DNA from: Nosema muscidifuracis
Taxonomy: Eukaryota > Microsporidia > Nosematidae
Length of the DNA: 64,000 bases
Direction: 5' to 3'
NCBI GenBank assembly: GCA_028335825.1
Contig: JAIOKI010000011.1
Location: 126,501 to 190,500, forward strand
This document shows positions 48,592-58,372 of this stretch, one piece after another; the stretch's first letter is position 1; each line of letters opens with the position of its first letter. A program made the translations under genes and the position numbers. The notes below the pieces were generated by a model that saw only the letters and a program-made list of their open reading frames with translations, was not told the origin of the DNA and ran no database searches.

Positions 48592-50730
48592 ACCCTATAA
48601 TAATATATAAAATTTATATAAAATTAATAATTAAAAAATTTTAAGATCAATTTTTTTTCAAATTTATAGCATCAAATTATCAAAACTTGTTTAACATCAA
48701 TTAATTAAAACTTCTGTGATTATAACAAAAGACTAAGAATATTTACTTAAAGAATTGTAAAGTAAAAATGTTGATAATAATCAATAATACTAGATATAAA
48801 AATTAGATGATTTATAATGTCAATATAAAATCTATAACGTGGTTCTTAATTAAATTTGTACATTGAAAATAACCCATCTATTTGTAAAAAATAAAAAATT
48901 TATTGACTCAAAATAAATCTATAAATATGATTTTTTATTAAATGATTGAACAGTAATAATCTTTGTTATTCTTGTGACACGTTGACATCATAAACTAATA
49001 CTTGTTTGTAAATATCTCCATTTAATTTAATGTTTAACTGTTTATAAGATAAAGAAATATTTTAATTAATTAAGATTGGCATACATAAAAATACTATCCT
49101 ATTATTATTATGTCGTAATATATGATTAGATACTTGATAAATAAAAATCATATTTTATTATACCATGAGTAGCAATAATTTATATAAAATATAATTATAA
49201 TCTTTAAAGCATCTAATTTAATAAAATTTGTAAGTTTTTCGGTATAAAAAAAATATTTATTAGCATTCGAGAAAAAAATCACCCTGCTATAAAAAAAATT
49301 CTTATCTGAATATAATTAAGGTCTTGTTTATAAAGATCTTTTTTTATTAGGAATACATAAATCTTAAGAAATGACATTTCCTTTGTAAATATAAAAACAG
49401 AATAAATATTATTTCTTTTATTAAAAACTGAATATTCTGGAACTAAGCAGTTTCTTAATCATTTATAGAAAGTTCGTTCCGATATTATGTGAGATTTCAT
49501 TAAAAAATCATCATAATTCATTCAATAACATTTTGTATTAGAAAACATATTTTTAATACTAGCCATATTTATTAGAGCTAGCTATTATTTTAATATTTCT
49601 TAATTATGAGGAATTGTTATTTTAACATTTCTTAATTATGGCGAATTATTATTTTTATATTTCTTAATGATGAGGAATTATTATTTTATATTTCTTAATG
49701 ATGGCGAATTATTATTTTATATTTCTTAATTATGGCGAATTATTTTTAGTATATTTTAAAACACATCCTAATCACAATTGAATCAACATCTTTCTTATAA
49801 TTCTACTTCTATGTTTTCAAATATGTTGTAAAATAAATACTTTAAGAGTATTCTTGATTACTTTGGTTTATATGTATGCCTGTTTATTAAAGATAATCCA
49901 AGAATATTTACAACTTTTATATTAGTAATTCTAAGCAGTCCAATCTTATTGCAAAAAATTATCTTAGTTTTACATTTGTGAACTTTTCCTAGTTCGTTGG
50001 CTAATAAATTATGTTCATTATTTTTATGATTCAACGGTCATCAAATTTTTTGATAAGTGATTCAAGCTTCTGTTATATTTTAACTATATCAATAACCAAA
50101 ATATAATGTTTATTATACTAGATCTTGATAAAAGTATCAACTTTCACATTTCTTATAATCTCCTATAATTTAAATTATAAATATTAACTTATTTTTTCCA
50201 ATATTCAATATAGAGAATGATTGATGTGATCATCATTATAATCATAGTTTATCACTATGATGCATATATTCATTTCCTTAAATAAAATATATAATTTATT
50301 AGATTGAAATTTAAATATTTATATTTGATCATAAATTCTTAGTAATATTTTTTTAATTAAAAATTCTTTAAAAATGATCGATTGACGTCAAAAATCGATT
50401 TTTATTACGATTTTATAAAAAAGCACCGAATTAGAAGAAAAAAGATTATAAACAAATTTTATGTTTTAAAAATTGTTAAATTTGTAAATTATAATAATTG
50501 AAAATATCATAATTATGTTAATCTGAATCCCCGATAAATTCTAATTTATATTTTATCAATGATATTGACAGAAAAATAAATAAACTTTTCATTTTGATTA
50601 AAGTTTATAAAGATAAAATACAACATTATAAAACTTGTATTATATTCCAATTTAAGTCTTACTTTATTTTTTCTCTATAAAAATCTTGTTTAATTAAAAT
50701 AAACTATTAGGTTAATTAATTACCCCTATA
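48592..50730. other. Gene-free spacer of 2.1 kb
   Basis: No gene is seen. It contains the 31-32-bp repeat at 49595-49750 and scattered short AT-rich repeats. AATTACCCCTATA at the right end belongs to the next gene. Confidence 0.5.
49595..49750. repeat. 31-32-bp tandem repeat, five copies
   Basis: Five copies of ATTTCTTAATTATGGCGAAT with TATTATTTTAT tails. GAGGAAT and GGCGAAT variants alternate, as does TTAATGATG against TTAATTATG, showing that units spread in pairs. Confidence 0.9.
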
Positions 50731-51363
50731 ATGGGTTCATTTAAAAATATACCTTTTATTATTATTCTTTTAGTAATTTGTTTATCAATGGTAACTTTAT
50801 ATAAAAATTATTATTTTGTGAAATTGAATTTCGAGAGTGAATACTTCAATGGTATCCGTATAGATGATATTGTTAAAAAATACCAGAAATACTCTCCGCT
50901 ACTTGATGATAAATTAGTTAAAATACTTTGGTTTGGATACATAACAGTGAAATATAGTGATTTAAAGACATTGAAGGGTATTAAGTTAGCCGATGGGAAA
51001 GATATTACAAATGATGATATAGAAAACATTAACAAGAAATTTAAAATATTATCAAGCAAAGATACTTTCGATAGGAATTATAAAAAAGTATTAAAAGATT
51101 TTAACGAATGTATATTGACTTTTCAAGTTTTAAATTCAGATGGAGAAAAACTCTTTGAAGTGTCTGACGATGAATTAAGATTTTTCAGTTATAATTTTTC
51201 TTTAATAAGAAGTATTGGAGAAAAGTTTACAAAAATTTTTACGGATGAATGTGCTGAATATATTAGAAAAGAAAATATTTATATTACAAGATGTCAAGGG
51301 TTAACAATTTCTTCTATAGAATTGAATTTGGCAAGATTTATTAAGTTTATTTTGATAAAATAA
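50731..51363 (+). CDS. Membrane-anchored or secreted orphan protein (210 residues)
   Basis: A 210-residue protein with one N-terminal hydrophobic helix (about 8-24: PFIIILLVICLSMV), either a signal anchor or an uncleaved signal peptide. A soluble region of about 185 residues with mixed helices and strands and five cysteines follows. TTACCCCTATA precedes ATG, so the gene is well supported. No family is recognised. It stands alone with 2.1 kb of empty DNA upstream. Confidence 0.75.
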   Translation: MGSFKNIPFIIILLVICLSMVTLYKNYYFVKLNFESEYFNGIRIDDIVKKYQKYSPLLDDKLVKILWFGYITVKYSDLKTLKGIKLADGKDITNDDIENINKKFKILSSKDTFDRNYKKVLKDFNECILTFQVLNSDGEKLFEVSDDELRFFSYNFSLIRSIGEKFTKIFTDECAEYIRKENIYITRCQGLTISSIELNLARFIKFILIK

Positions 51364-51962
51364 GTAAGGTCTTCTTAGAATACCTACGAAAAAATATTAA
51401 AGGTATTTTTTTGCTTTAAAGATTATTATGGTATGTTTTCAAGATGGGTTTATTATTTAATTGATATACCATTAAAATCAAAGTATATATTTTTTAGACT
51501 ATAAGAGAGTTAAAGAAAACTATGCTTTCAAGAAGAATTCTTAAAGATGAAGTCTCAAAATTTAGCTGTATTAAAAACCTAAACGACTTTTTAATTAAAT
51601 TATTAATTTATATTGATTGATATTATTTTATTTTAATAAAATCATAAAGTTGTATAATTTAATGGTTATGTGTATATTTTAAAAACAAATTTTGTATTTG
51701 ATAATATTTTAAAATAAGTCCAAATTAATTGATATTTATATTTCAAATTATCTTGTAAATTAATTAAGCATTAACAGAAAGATGATTTATTATTGATTGT
51801 CTAAAATAGATCTGTTGTGAAATATTAAAAAATATACATTAATTTAAAACAAATAACTAATAAAAATAGAAAAACTTATCGACTACGATAAGTAAATTAT
51901 AATTTTTTAATTAATAAAAATCAAACTATTTTCTATAAATTAAAATTTTAAAATGATCCCTT
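51364..51962. other. Gene-free AT-rich spacer
   Basis: No gene and no clear tandem repeat is seen. AAATGATCCCTT at the right end is the start box of the next gene. Confidence 0.5.
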
Positions 51963-52364
51963 ATGATATCATTTCTTGTATTACTTAATATACTAAGCAT
52001 GGTTTATTCTACAAACATAACATCAGAACAAGAATTTGAGAACACAGTAAATGCGAATCATAACTTTTATAATAAAATTGTAGAATCCTTTATCCATTTA
52101 AAAAATGTATCAGATTATATGGAAAATATAATTTCTGAACATTTTATAATGATAGTTTCAGTTTTTATATCTACAATTATTTTGATAATTAATATGAGTT
52201 TAATGTGTCATTATGAAGGTCGTTATATTCCCAGAATAGTAGATAATATTATATGTGTACTATTTGGTTTGATATTTGTAATACTTTTCGGGAGTCTAAT
52301 ATTTGAATTGTACTTTTCCGAATTGAATCATGAATTATGGATATCTTTTAATAAAATATTTTAA
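51963..52364 (+). CDS. Small secretory-pathway membrane protein (133 residues)
   Basis: A 133-residue protein with a signal peptide (MISFLVLLNILSMVYS), a luminal stretch of about 45 residues with an NVS glycosylation-like site, and two strong transmembrane helices (about 63-80 and 96-113) joined by a short loop with C and R residues. The small size and two-helix layout do not match a family I know. GATCCCTT lies directly before ATG. It belongs to the cluster of membrane or secreted orphans in this part of the window. Confidence 0.75.
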   Translation: MISFLVLLNILSMVYSTNITSEQEFENTVNANHNFYNKIVESFIHLKNVSDYMENIISEHFIMIVSVFISTIILIINMSLMCHYEGRYIPRIVDNIICVLFGLIFVILFGSLIFELYFSELNHELWISFNKIF

Positions 52365-54458
52365 AAAAAATTTGTAAATGTTTTGTATAAAAATTTCCTC
52401 ATCAAAAAAATAAGAATTGATTTTATTGAAAATTTTGATGTACAAAATTGGACGTTATAAAAAAAAGTTAATGATGGTTTTTTTTCAGGATTCATGAAGT
52501 TTAAATTTTAACGAACGACAAAAGAAAAAAATTGATTTTAATTTAATATGTTTTATTTGAATATAATTTTATTAAATTTAACACAGAAGATATATAAAAG
52601 AATTTGGTAGTAGTATTATATAAGTATTACTGCTTAAATCAAGACTCAACAGTCAGAATACTAAATTATATGCATTGAAGTATTAATTAATTTATGACGG
52701 CAAAAAACGTGGATAAATTTAATACGTCAGTATATTAATTTGACATTAGTCTTGGATTACGATATAGCACAAAGTCAAAGAACTTTTTAAAAGTAATACT
52801 TTAATAATTAATAATATTATGATAATCCTAAAAGAAATGAAGAAAACCAATTATAATAAATTAAATTTAGACGCATCAACTTTTTTAACAAAAGAACGAC
52901 AAAGGTTATTTATTTCGAGTTGGTTGCTATTTTCATTCACCCAAGCTTTCTATTTACATAATTTTGGAGATTTTGTTAAGCATATTGTTCTATGCAATTT
53001 TTAAATATAATCCTTTTAACCATGTGTTGTATTATTCTTAATTTATATAAAATCATTTAATTCGGGTATATTCACGTTAAAATCTTTTTGATCAAAAAAT
53101 GATTTTATATTTTAAGTTACTCAATTAGTCGTCTTTCGTTTATAACCTTTCTGTCGAGAATCTTTAGAAGAACCCTTTTGCAACTAATCATAATAAATGT
53201 TTTAGAGTCATCTTAAGCACTATGCATTAAAAATAAACTTCGATTCTTTATCTAAACCAATATTAATTAAAAAGTTTGTAATACTTTATATCATATTATA
53301 ATATAAGGTATAGTTTATATTTTTTACTAGTTAGTGATTCTTAGTATGTCATACTACTAAAGATTCATATTTTTTTAATCATATTAAAAATTATCTTATA
53401 ATAAAAACTGTTAATTCAATTTAAAAATAATGATTTTTTTCCTAATATTTTGACAAATAAAGTTTTTAATACTAAAAAAATACATACAATTACACAGAAT
53501 TTAATATATGAATATTCTCGTTATTATTTTTTTATCACTTTAACAGATACTGTACATAATAATGTGAAAAATCTTCAATCTAAATTGAAATATTTTCTTA
53601 TCATATAATTTGAATCGGTTGAAAGAGTTAACAATCTTTAAGTTTGATACAGTCTTTCTATATAAAAAATTAACTTTTTAAGATATATTAAAATGCCTGG
53701 GTAATCTAATAATACTCAGAATACCTGCAACCACTTTGAATTCTTCATATATTTTTTATTTCCCATTTCAGAGTTAATTTATTATTATACCATCAATAAT
53801 GATAGTTTTTACAATCATAAATACGCTATTTATTATATTTTTATAATCCCTTTGATTATATCCTCGATTTTAAATACCATAATTATTTAGAATTTGATCT
53901 AGGAATGCTAGAATGATGTTTTGTTCCATTTATTCATTAACAAATTTTGATTTCTTAATCTTTTGATCTACTTCTTCATTAAAGCTACTCGCGTTGTCAC
54001 AACTTCCTCTGCAACTTTCCAAAGTTAAGCTTTCATAAGTCATCTCAAGCACCCTATTATAAAAATTATATGCATATTAGTATTTAAATTGAAAAATCAA
54101 GAGATTTTGTAGAAGATTCATTCTTAAAGTATACAACCTTAGTTAAAACTCAATTATGAAAATTATTACGTTATTGTTTTGATTATGTATATATCTTATT
54201 TTTTTTTATTAAATTCGTTTAGATTTTCTTAACAGGTAGATCTATTTCTATTATTTTCTTAAATTTATCAATAGCCTTAATATCAGGTTTATTTTACTTA
54301 TAATAAAAATACATTATTTCTCAATTATATATCAATACACTATTTTTAATATCAATACATTATTTTAATTTGATAGAAATACATTATTTTTATATATCAA
54401 TACATTATTTTAATTTAAAAATTAATAATAGATAAAATTAATGTAATCTCTTGATTTA
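52365..54458. other. Gene-poor spacer with two decayed minus-strand repeat copies
   Basis: There is no convincing gene in 2.1 kb. Two diverged copies of the dispersed minus-strand family lie near 53110-53235 and 53935-54060. Both share GTGCTT.AGATGACT on the minus strand. Short TATCAATACATTATTTTA repeats occur at 54310-54420. A 61-codon frame at 52819-53004 has no start box and was not accepted. Confidence 0.45.
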
Positions 54459-55364
54459 TTAAATTAAATTAAAAATTGTATAAGCCATATAACTAATTAT
54501 AAAATTTGCTACACAATTATTAAACTTTTTAACAACAACCTTTTTTCTATAATTCAATAAAATTTCTTGTATTCCTTCTTTTTTAAAGTTACATTTTTTA
54601 AATATTTGTAAAAATAGAAAATTATTTTTATCATCAAAAAGGCTTATTGGAATATCCAAATGATAATCAGATTTGCTTGTTTCACAACATTTTATAAAAA
54701 AATTAATATTTCGATCTTCTGCATTTTTTATAAAATCTTTACATATATTTAAATAAATTTCAGTTAGATTTTTTCTATAAAAAGATTCTAGTAAGTGTTT
54801 AGATTTTAAAGAATAAAAAGATTTTATCTTTTCATTTTCTATAAGAAGTTCGGATTGTTTCATATTTAATTCGTAATCACTAAAATCAACTAAATTAATT
54901 TCATCATCTTCCATAAGCAAATCTGATTGTTTACTATTTAATTTATAATCACTATAATTGACTAAATCAAATTCATCATTTACTCTAAATAAAATGGATT
55001 TATTCATAATTAATTCATAATCACTAAGGTTAAATACATTACTTTCATCATTTTCTATAAACAAATCTGATTGTTTATTATTTAATTTATTCTGTTTATA
55101 AAAGATTAATGTATTAATATAATTTGATAAGTAGAAAATCATGTAATTTTGAAACTTTTCATCTAAAAAAACTTCCATCATTTTAGATATTTTTTCGCAA
55201 TAAGTGTACATAGATTCTTTTACTAAATAATAGTTCTCTAATATTATAAAATCTAAGATATCATCTGGTAATTCATATCTTTTATTTATAAAATTATTCT
55301 TATTATCTTTTTCTGTATTATAATAAACTGTCATAGATACTAATGTGAAGAATAAAATTTTCAT
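54459..55364 (-). CDS. Secreted paralogue 1 with internal 24-residue repeats (301 residues)
   Basis: A 301-residue protein with a signal peptide (MKILFFTLVSMTVYYN). It has the same layout as the next gene upstream (55839-56510): an ENYYLVKESMYTY helix, a middle region, a helix with FIKNAEDRNINFFIK, and a C-terminal NNCVANFIISY block. Its middle (about 97-185) is an array of almost four 24-residue units (NKQSDLFIEND..., SDYEL), absent from the paralogue. No membrane anchor is obvious, although the end is hydrophobic. Only a weak box (TTATCC) precedes ATG. The family is unknown to me; a host-exposed or spore-wall protein is a reasonable guess. Confidence 0.75.
   Translation of the reverse strand: MKILFFTLVSMTVYYNTEKDNKNNFINKRYELPDDILDFIILENYYLVKESMYTYCEKISKMMEVFLDEKFQNYMIFYLSNYINTLIFYKQNKLNNKQSDLFIENDESNVFNLSDYELIMNKSILFRVNDEFDLVNYSDYKLNSKQSDLLMEDDEINLVDFSDYELNMKQSELLIENEKIKSFYSLKSKHLLESFYRKNLTEIYLNICKDFIKNAEDRNINFFIKCCETSKSDYHLDIPISLFDDKNNFLFLQIFKKCNFKKEGIQEILLNYRKKVVVKKFNNCVANFIISYMAYTIFNLI
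54810..55076 (-). repeat. In-frame 72-bp coding repeat
   Basis: Almost four copies of a 24-codon unit (K/N-QSDL...SDYEL) with noticeable divergence between copies. The multiple of three keeps the frame open. Confidence 0.8.
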
Positions 55365-55838
55365 GGATAAAAATTTTTGAAAAAAAAAATATGTTAATAT
55401 TAATTAATTTATGAAAATTATCTTGAAATATGTTCTAAGATTAAAAAATATATTTTTTTAAATAATATAAATCTTTGTTATGAGATTATATCCAATTAAA
55501 AATAAAATTTCAGGAGTTGTAAAATGAAGAAAATTTATTGGAAATGACGCGTTATTTAATAAAGTGACGTTATGTAAAAATAAAATAGAGCAATAACGCT
55601 AACAATATTTTTTTTATAAAACGCCATTATATTAAAATATGAATGATATAAACATATATTATTTTGAATAAAACAAAAATAAACTTTGTCATAAAATTAA
55701 TACAAATTTATAGAAAGTTATTATGAAATAAAAATTTTGCCATGAAAATTAATACAAATTTATCGAAAGTTATTATATGAAATAAAAATTTTGTCATGAA
55801 AATTAATACCAAATTTAAGATAAAAATAAATAAATTAT
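55365..55838. repeat. Spacer with a 53-55-bp tandem repeat
   Basis: From 55680 to 55815, three copies of AAATTAATACAAATTTAT with GAAAGTTATTATGAAATAAA and TTTTGTCATG linkers. The left part contains GTGACGTTATG-like sequence but no gene. Confidence 0.75.
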
Positions 55839-56510
55839 TTATTCTTCCAATAATTTAATCTTCAACTCATCAATTAGATAGAATACCAAGAAATTAGAAA
55901 CACAATTTTTATATTCTATATTAATTAACTCTTCATTTTTATTTAATATAAACTTGTCATTTATAAATTTGTCTTCGTATGATTCTTCTGTAAAATTAAA
56001 TAAACTAGCATTCTCATTTTTTTTATTGAAAAAATCAGCAGATGAAATTATTCTATTGAAAAAATCTATACCATTCTCATTAATAAAATTATATAAATCT
56101 ATTATCATCTTTTTTAGAAGATCATTTTTATGAATAGCTTCATCAATTCTTACGTACAATAAGTCTAAAATTTTCATAGATTCTTCAAATTCTGTATTTT
56201 TATGATATATTGAACTACTTTTATAAATTTCATTTGCTAGAAGATATCTGATCCTATCTACTAAATGTTGATAACAATATTCGTTATCAAGTATAGTCTC
56301 TATTAAAAAATTAAATCTTTCTATATAAGTTAATAATCCTTCTCTTATAATATAATTATCATTGAGATGTAATAAATCAAAAGAAAATTCTAACGGGTTA
56401 TTTGTCTCATTAATTGGTTGTGGATTAGATCTGTATCTCCTTATATCCTTGTTATATGTATTTATATCATTAGATGATATTATCAAAATAAAAAAATATA
56501 TGATTAGCAT
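55839..56510 (-). CDS. Secreted paralogue 2 (223 residues)
   Basis: A 223-residue protein with a signal peptide (MLIIYFFILIISSND). It aligns with the downstream neighbour at 54459: NDNYIIREGLLTYIERF against ENYYLVKESMYTYCEKI, FINENGIDFFNRI against FIKNAEDRNINFF, and YKNCVSNFLVFYL against FNNCVANFIISYM. The repeat block of the neighbour is missing. CACCCCCTAAAA before ATG gives strong promoter support. The two genes are head to tail on the minus strand, as expected from tandem duplication. A single cysteine in NCV[AS]NF is shared and may be functional. Unknown family. Confidence 0.8.
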   Translation of the reverse strand: MLIIYFFILIISSNDINTYNKDIRRYRSNPQPINETNNPLEFSFDLLHLNDNYIIREGLLTYIERFNFLIETILDNEYCYQHLVDRIRYLLANEIYKSSSIYHKNTEFEESMKILDLLYVRIDEAIHKNDLLKKMIIDLYNFINENGIDFFNRIISSADFFNKKNENASLFNFTEESYEDKFINDKFILNKNEELINIEYKNCVSNFLVFYLIDELKIKLLEE

Positions 56511-57342
56511 TTTTAGGGGGTGATAATTTAATTTAAAACGGAATTTTTTATTTAATAAAACGTCAATAAGTAATTAATAAAAATGAATCTGATATAATAA
56601 AATTACGTTTTTCAAAGTATATATTAATCAGAAGAGAAACACATCTTCATGAGTCATCGGGTACTGACCAATCATAATAGCCTCTAGTGATCTGACTCAA
56701 TATTTGATTATATATTAATATAAAAGTATTCTTTAATAGTAAAATAAACACAAATAAATTCATTAAAAAACTATTTGTAAATTTTTAATACTAGAAATCT
56801 AAAAATTATTTTCTTTGTTTTAAACTTACAATTAAGACTTAAAAATGTGCTGATAAGCTAGAGTGTTTAAATTTTTAAGAAATTTTAATTAATTTTTTTC
56901 TACATAATTAACTTATAAATTTTTCAATATTTAATGATCATTTTTAAGTCTTTAATATTTTAGTAACATATAAAAATTAATACTTCAAGAAAAAATAATA
57001 CTTAGTATATCTATGTCATCTTCTTCTTATCTAATTCATCAAAACTTAATAAGAAATATTATCAAATTTGTAAGAGGGTTCATGTGGCATAATAAGAAAT
57101 TATTTCACTTATCAATGAGGTAAATACATGATCTTTTGATCTTAGATAAAATTTGAAATTATATATTCATAGATAATGTTTATAATAAAGATATAAAGCT
57201 AAAAAAATGAAAATCACTATACTCATGACTACAATCGATAATATAATAAATTGTTGTCTGAATGAAAAACAACAATATTGACAAAAATATAACTCAATCT
57301 AAAAATAAAGTCCTTTCTCATTTGTTTATAATTTATAAAAAA
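56511..57342. other. Spacer upstream of the secreted pair, up to the second 5S gene
   Basis: No gene is seen. A small inverted repeat TGAGTCA...TGACTCA brackets a less AT-rich stretch at 56650-56699. GAGGGTTC before an ATG near 57070 leads to only a 13-codon frame. Confidence 0.45.
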
Positions 57343-57459
57343 TTACAGCACCCAGCTTTTCCAAGCGGTCTCCTATCTTAGTACTAACTAGGCTCTTACT
57401 GGCTTAACTTCGGAGAGCTGACGAGTTCCGGTGCTTTACAGTAGATATGGCCGTAACTG
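57343..57459 (-). rRNA. 5S ribosomal RNA, copy 2
   Basis: Identical to copy 1 over about 115 bases except for one base (57374). The minus-strand order GTTACGGCCATATC, CACCGGAACTCGTC, AAGTTAAGCC, GAGACCGC, GCTGGGTGCTGT is complete. Flanking DNA is unrelated to copy 1 apart from a few bases, and T-rich sequence follows the 3' end. Dispersed single 5S genes outside the large rRNA unit are usual in these organisms. Confidence 0.95.
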
Positions 57460-57847
57460 AAAGATAAGTTTAATAATAATGCTATTTTACAATAATATCA
57501 ATAATTATTAAGTATCTTAATATTTAATTAATAAAATTAGAAATATTTATCAACTAAAATATCACTAATTATATTTTCAATAACTTGATATTATGTATTT
57601 ATAAACCACAAATATTGATTAAGTAATTATTAAGTATCTTATTATTTAATAATCAGTTTTCACTTAGTCTTTTTTACTAATTATATATGTGAGTCATAAA
57701 TATCATATATATATCTCATGTCATTAATATCTTAGATTGATAATCATTTATGATCAGATTAATTTTTTTATTAAAATTAGTAATTAATCAAATATTTTAA
57801 TTTGTTCGTTTAAAAGCAAATTAAAAAAAACTAAATGATTATCCCTA
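57460..57847. other. Spacer before the 174-residue gene
   Basis: AT-rich, with AATTATTAAGTATCTTA.TAT duplicated near 57505 and 57620. It ends with GATTATCCCTA, the start box of the next gene. Confidence 0.5.
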
Positions 57848-58372
57848 ATGTTTGCAGAGTTAAATGATAGATCCTATAATTTCCAAAATCTTTTATCATT
57901 CTGGAGATCAATTGACTCCAAAAATGATTTTAAGATAAATAATATAGAAAAGAAGAAAGCTCAAGTTATTTATTGTAAAATGAAGTGTCAAGCTAATAGT
58001 TTAAAAGATAGTAAAAACAATGATACTAAGATTGAAAAAATAGTCTCTATAGAATATAAAACTAGGAATGAATTGTCTTTTTATTCAATTGTAAGAATAA
58101 AAATAACTTCTAAATGCATTGGATTTACAGATGCAATTAAGCATTTAGAAAAGGGTGTTGTTTTAAGTTACAAAAATGAAAAGAACTCAAAAAGACCCGA
58201 AACTAGTGTAAGTGTTAATTCAGTGGAAATTATAAAATATTCCGAAACAAGGAAGAATTATAATTTAATAGCTAGTTTAGTTAAAATAATCTCTTGGATC
58301 TTGCTATTGCTTCGAGAAGAAGGATATTATTCAATTATATCCTTCTTCTCGAAGTATTTCTATAAGAAATAA
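57848..58372 (+). CDS. Orphan protein with C-terminal hydrophobic segment (174 residues)
   Basis: A 174-residue protein without an N-terminal signal. A lysine-rich body of mixed strands (IEYKTRNELSFYSIVRIKIT) comes first. A C-terminal hydrophobic helix follows (about 142-155: LVKIISWILLLL), then REEGYYSIISFFSKYFYKK. It could be tail-anchored. TTATCCCTA lies directly before ATG. The 3' end contains an 18-bp perfect inverted repeat inside the coding sequence. No family is recognised. Confidence 0.7.
   Translation: MFAELNDRSYNFQNLLSFWRSIDSKNDFKINNIEKKKAQVIYCKMKCQANSLKDSKNNDTKIEKIVSIEYKTRNELSFYSIVRIKITSKCIGFTDAIKHLEKGVVLSYKNEKNSKRPETSVSVNSVEIIKYSETRKNYNLIASLVKIISWILLLLREEGYYSIISFFSKYFYKK
58310..58354. 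repeat. Perfect 18-bp inverted repeat within coding sequence
   Basis: CTTCGAGAAGAAGGATAT (58310-58327) and its exact reverse complement (58337-58354) flank a 9-base loop. The transcript would form a strong hairpin about 20 bases before the stop codon. Confidence 0.95.

Noticed and set aside
52819-53004. 61-codon frame in the gap after the 133-residue membrane protein
   Set aside because: No ACCC or GGG box, no signal peptide, and it lies in decayed DNA; a chance frame is likely.
53935-54051. 36-codon minus-strand frame starting after AGGGTGCTTGAG
   Set aside because: It is too short, and the start region belongs to the dispersed decayed family, so it is more likely a fossil than a gene.
57073-57122. 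GAGGGTTC box followed by ATG
   Set aside because: Only a 13-codon frame follows; the match to the start signal is weak.
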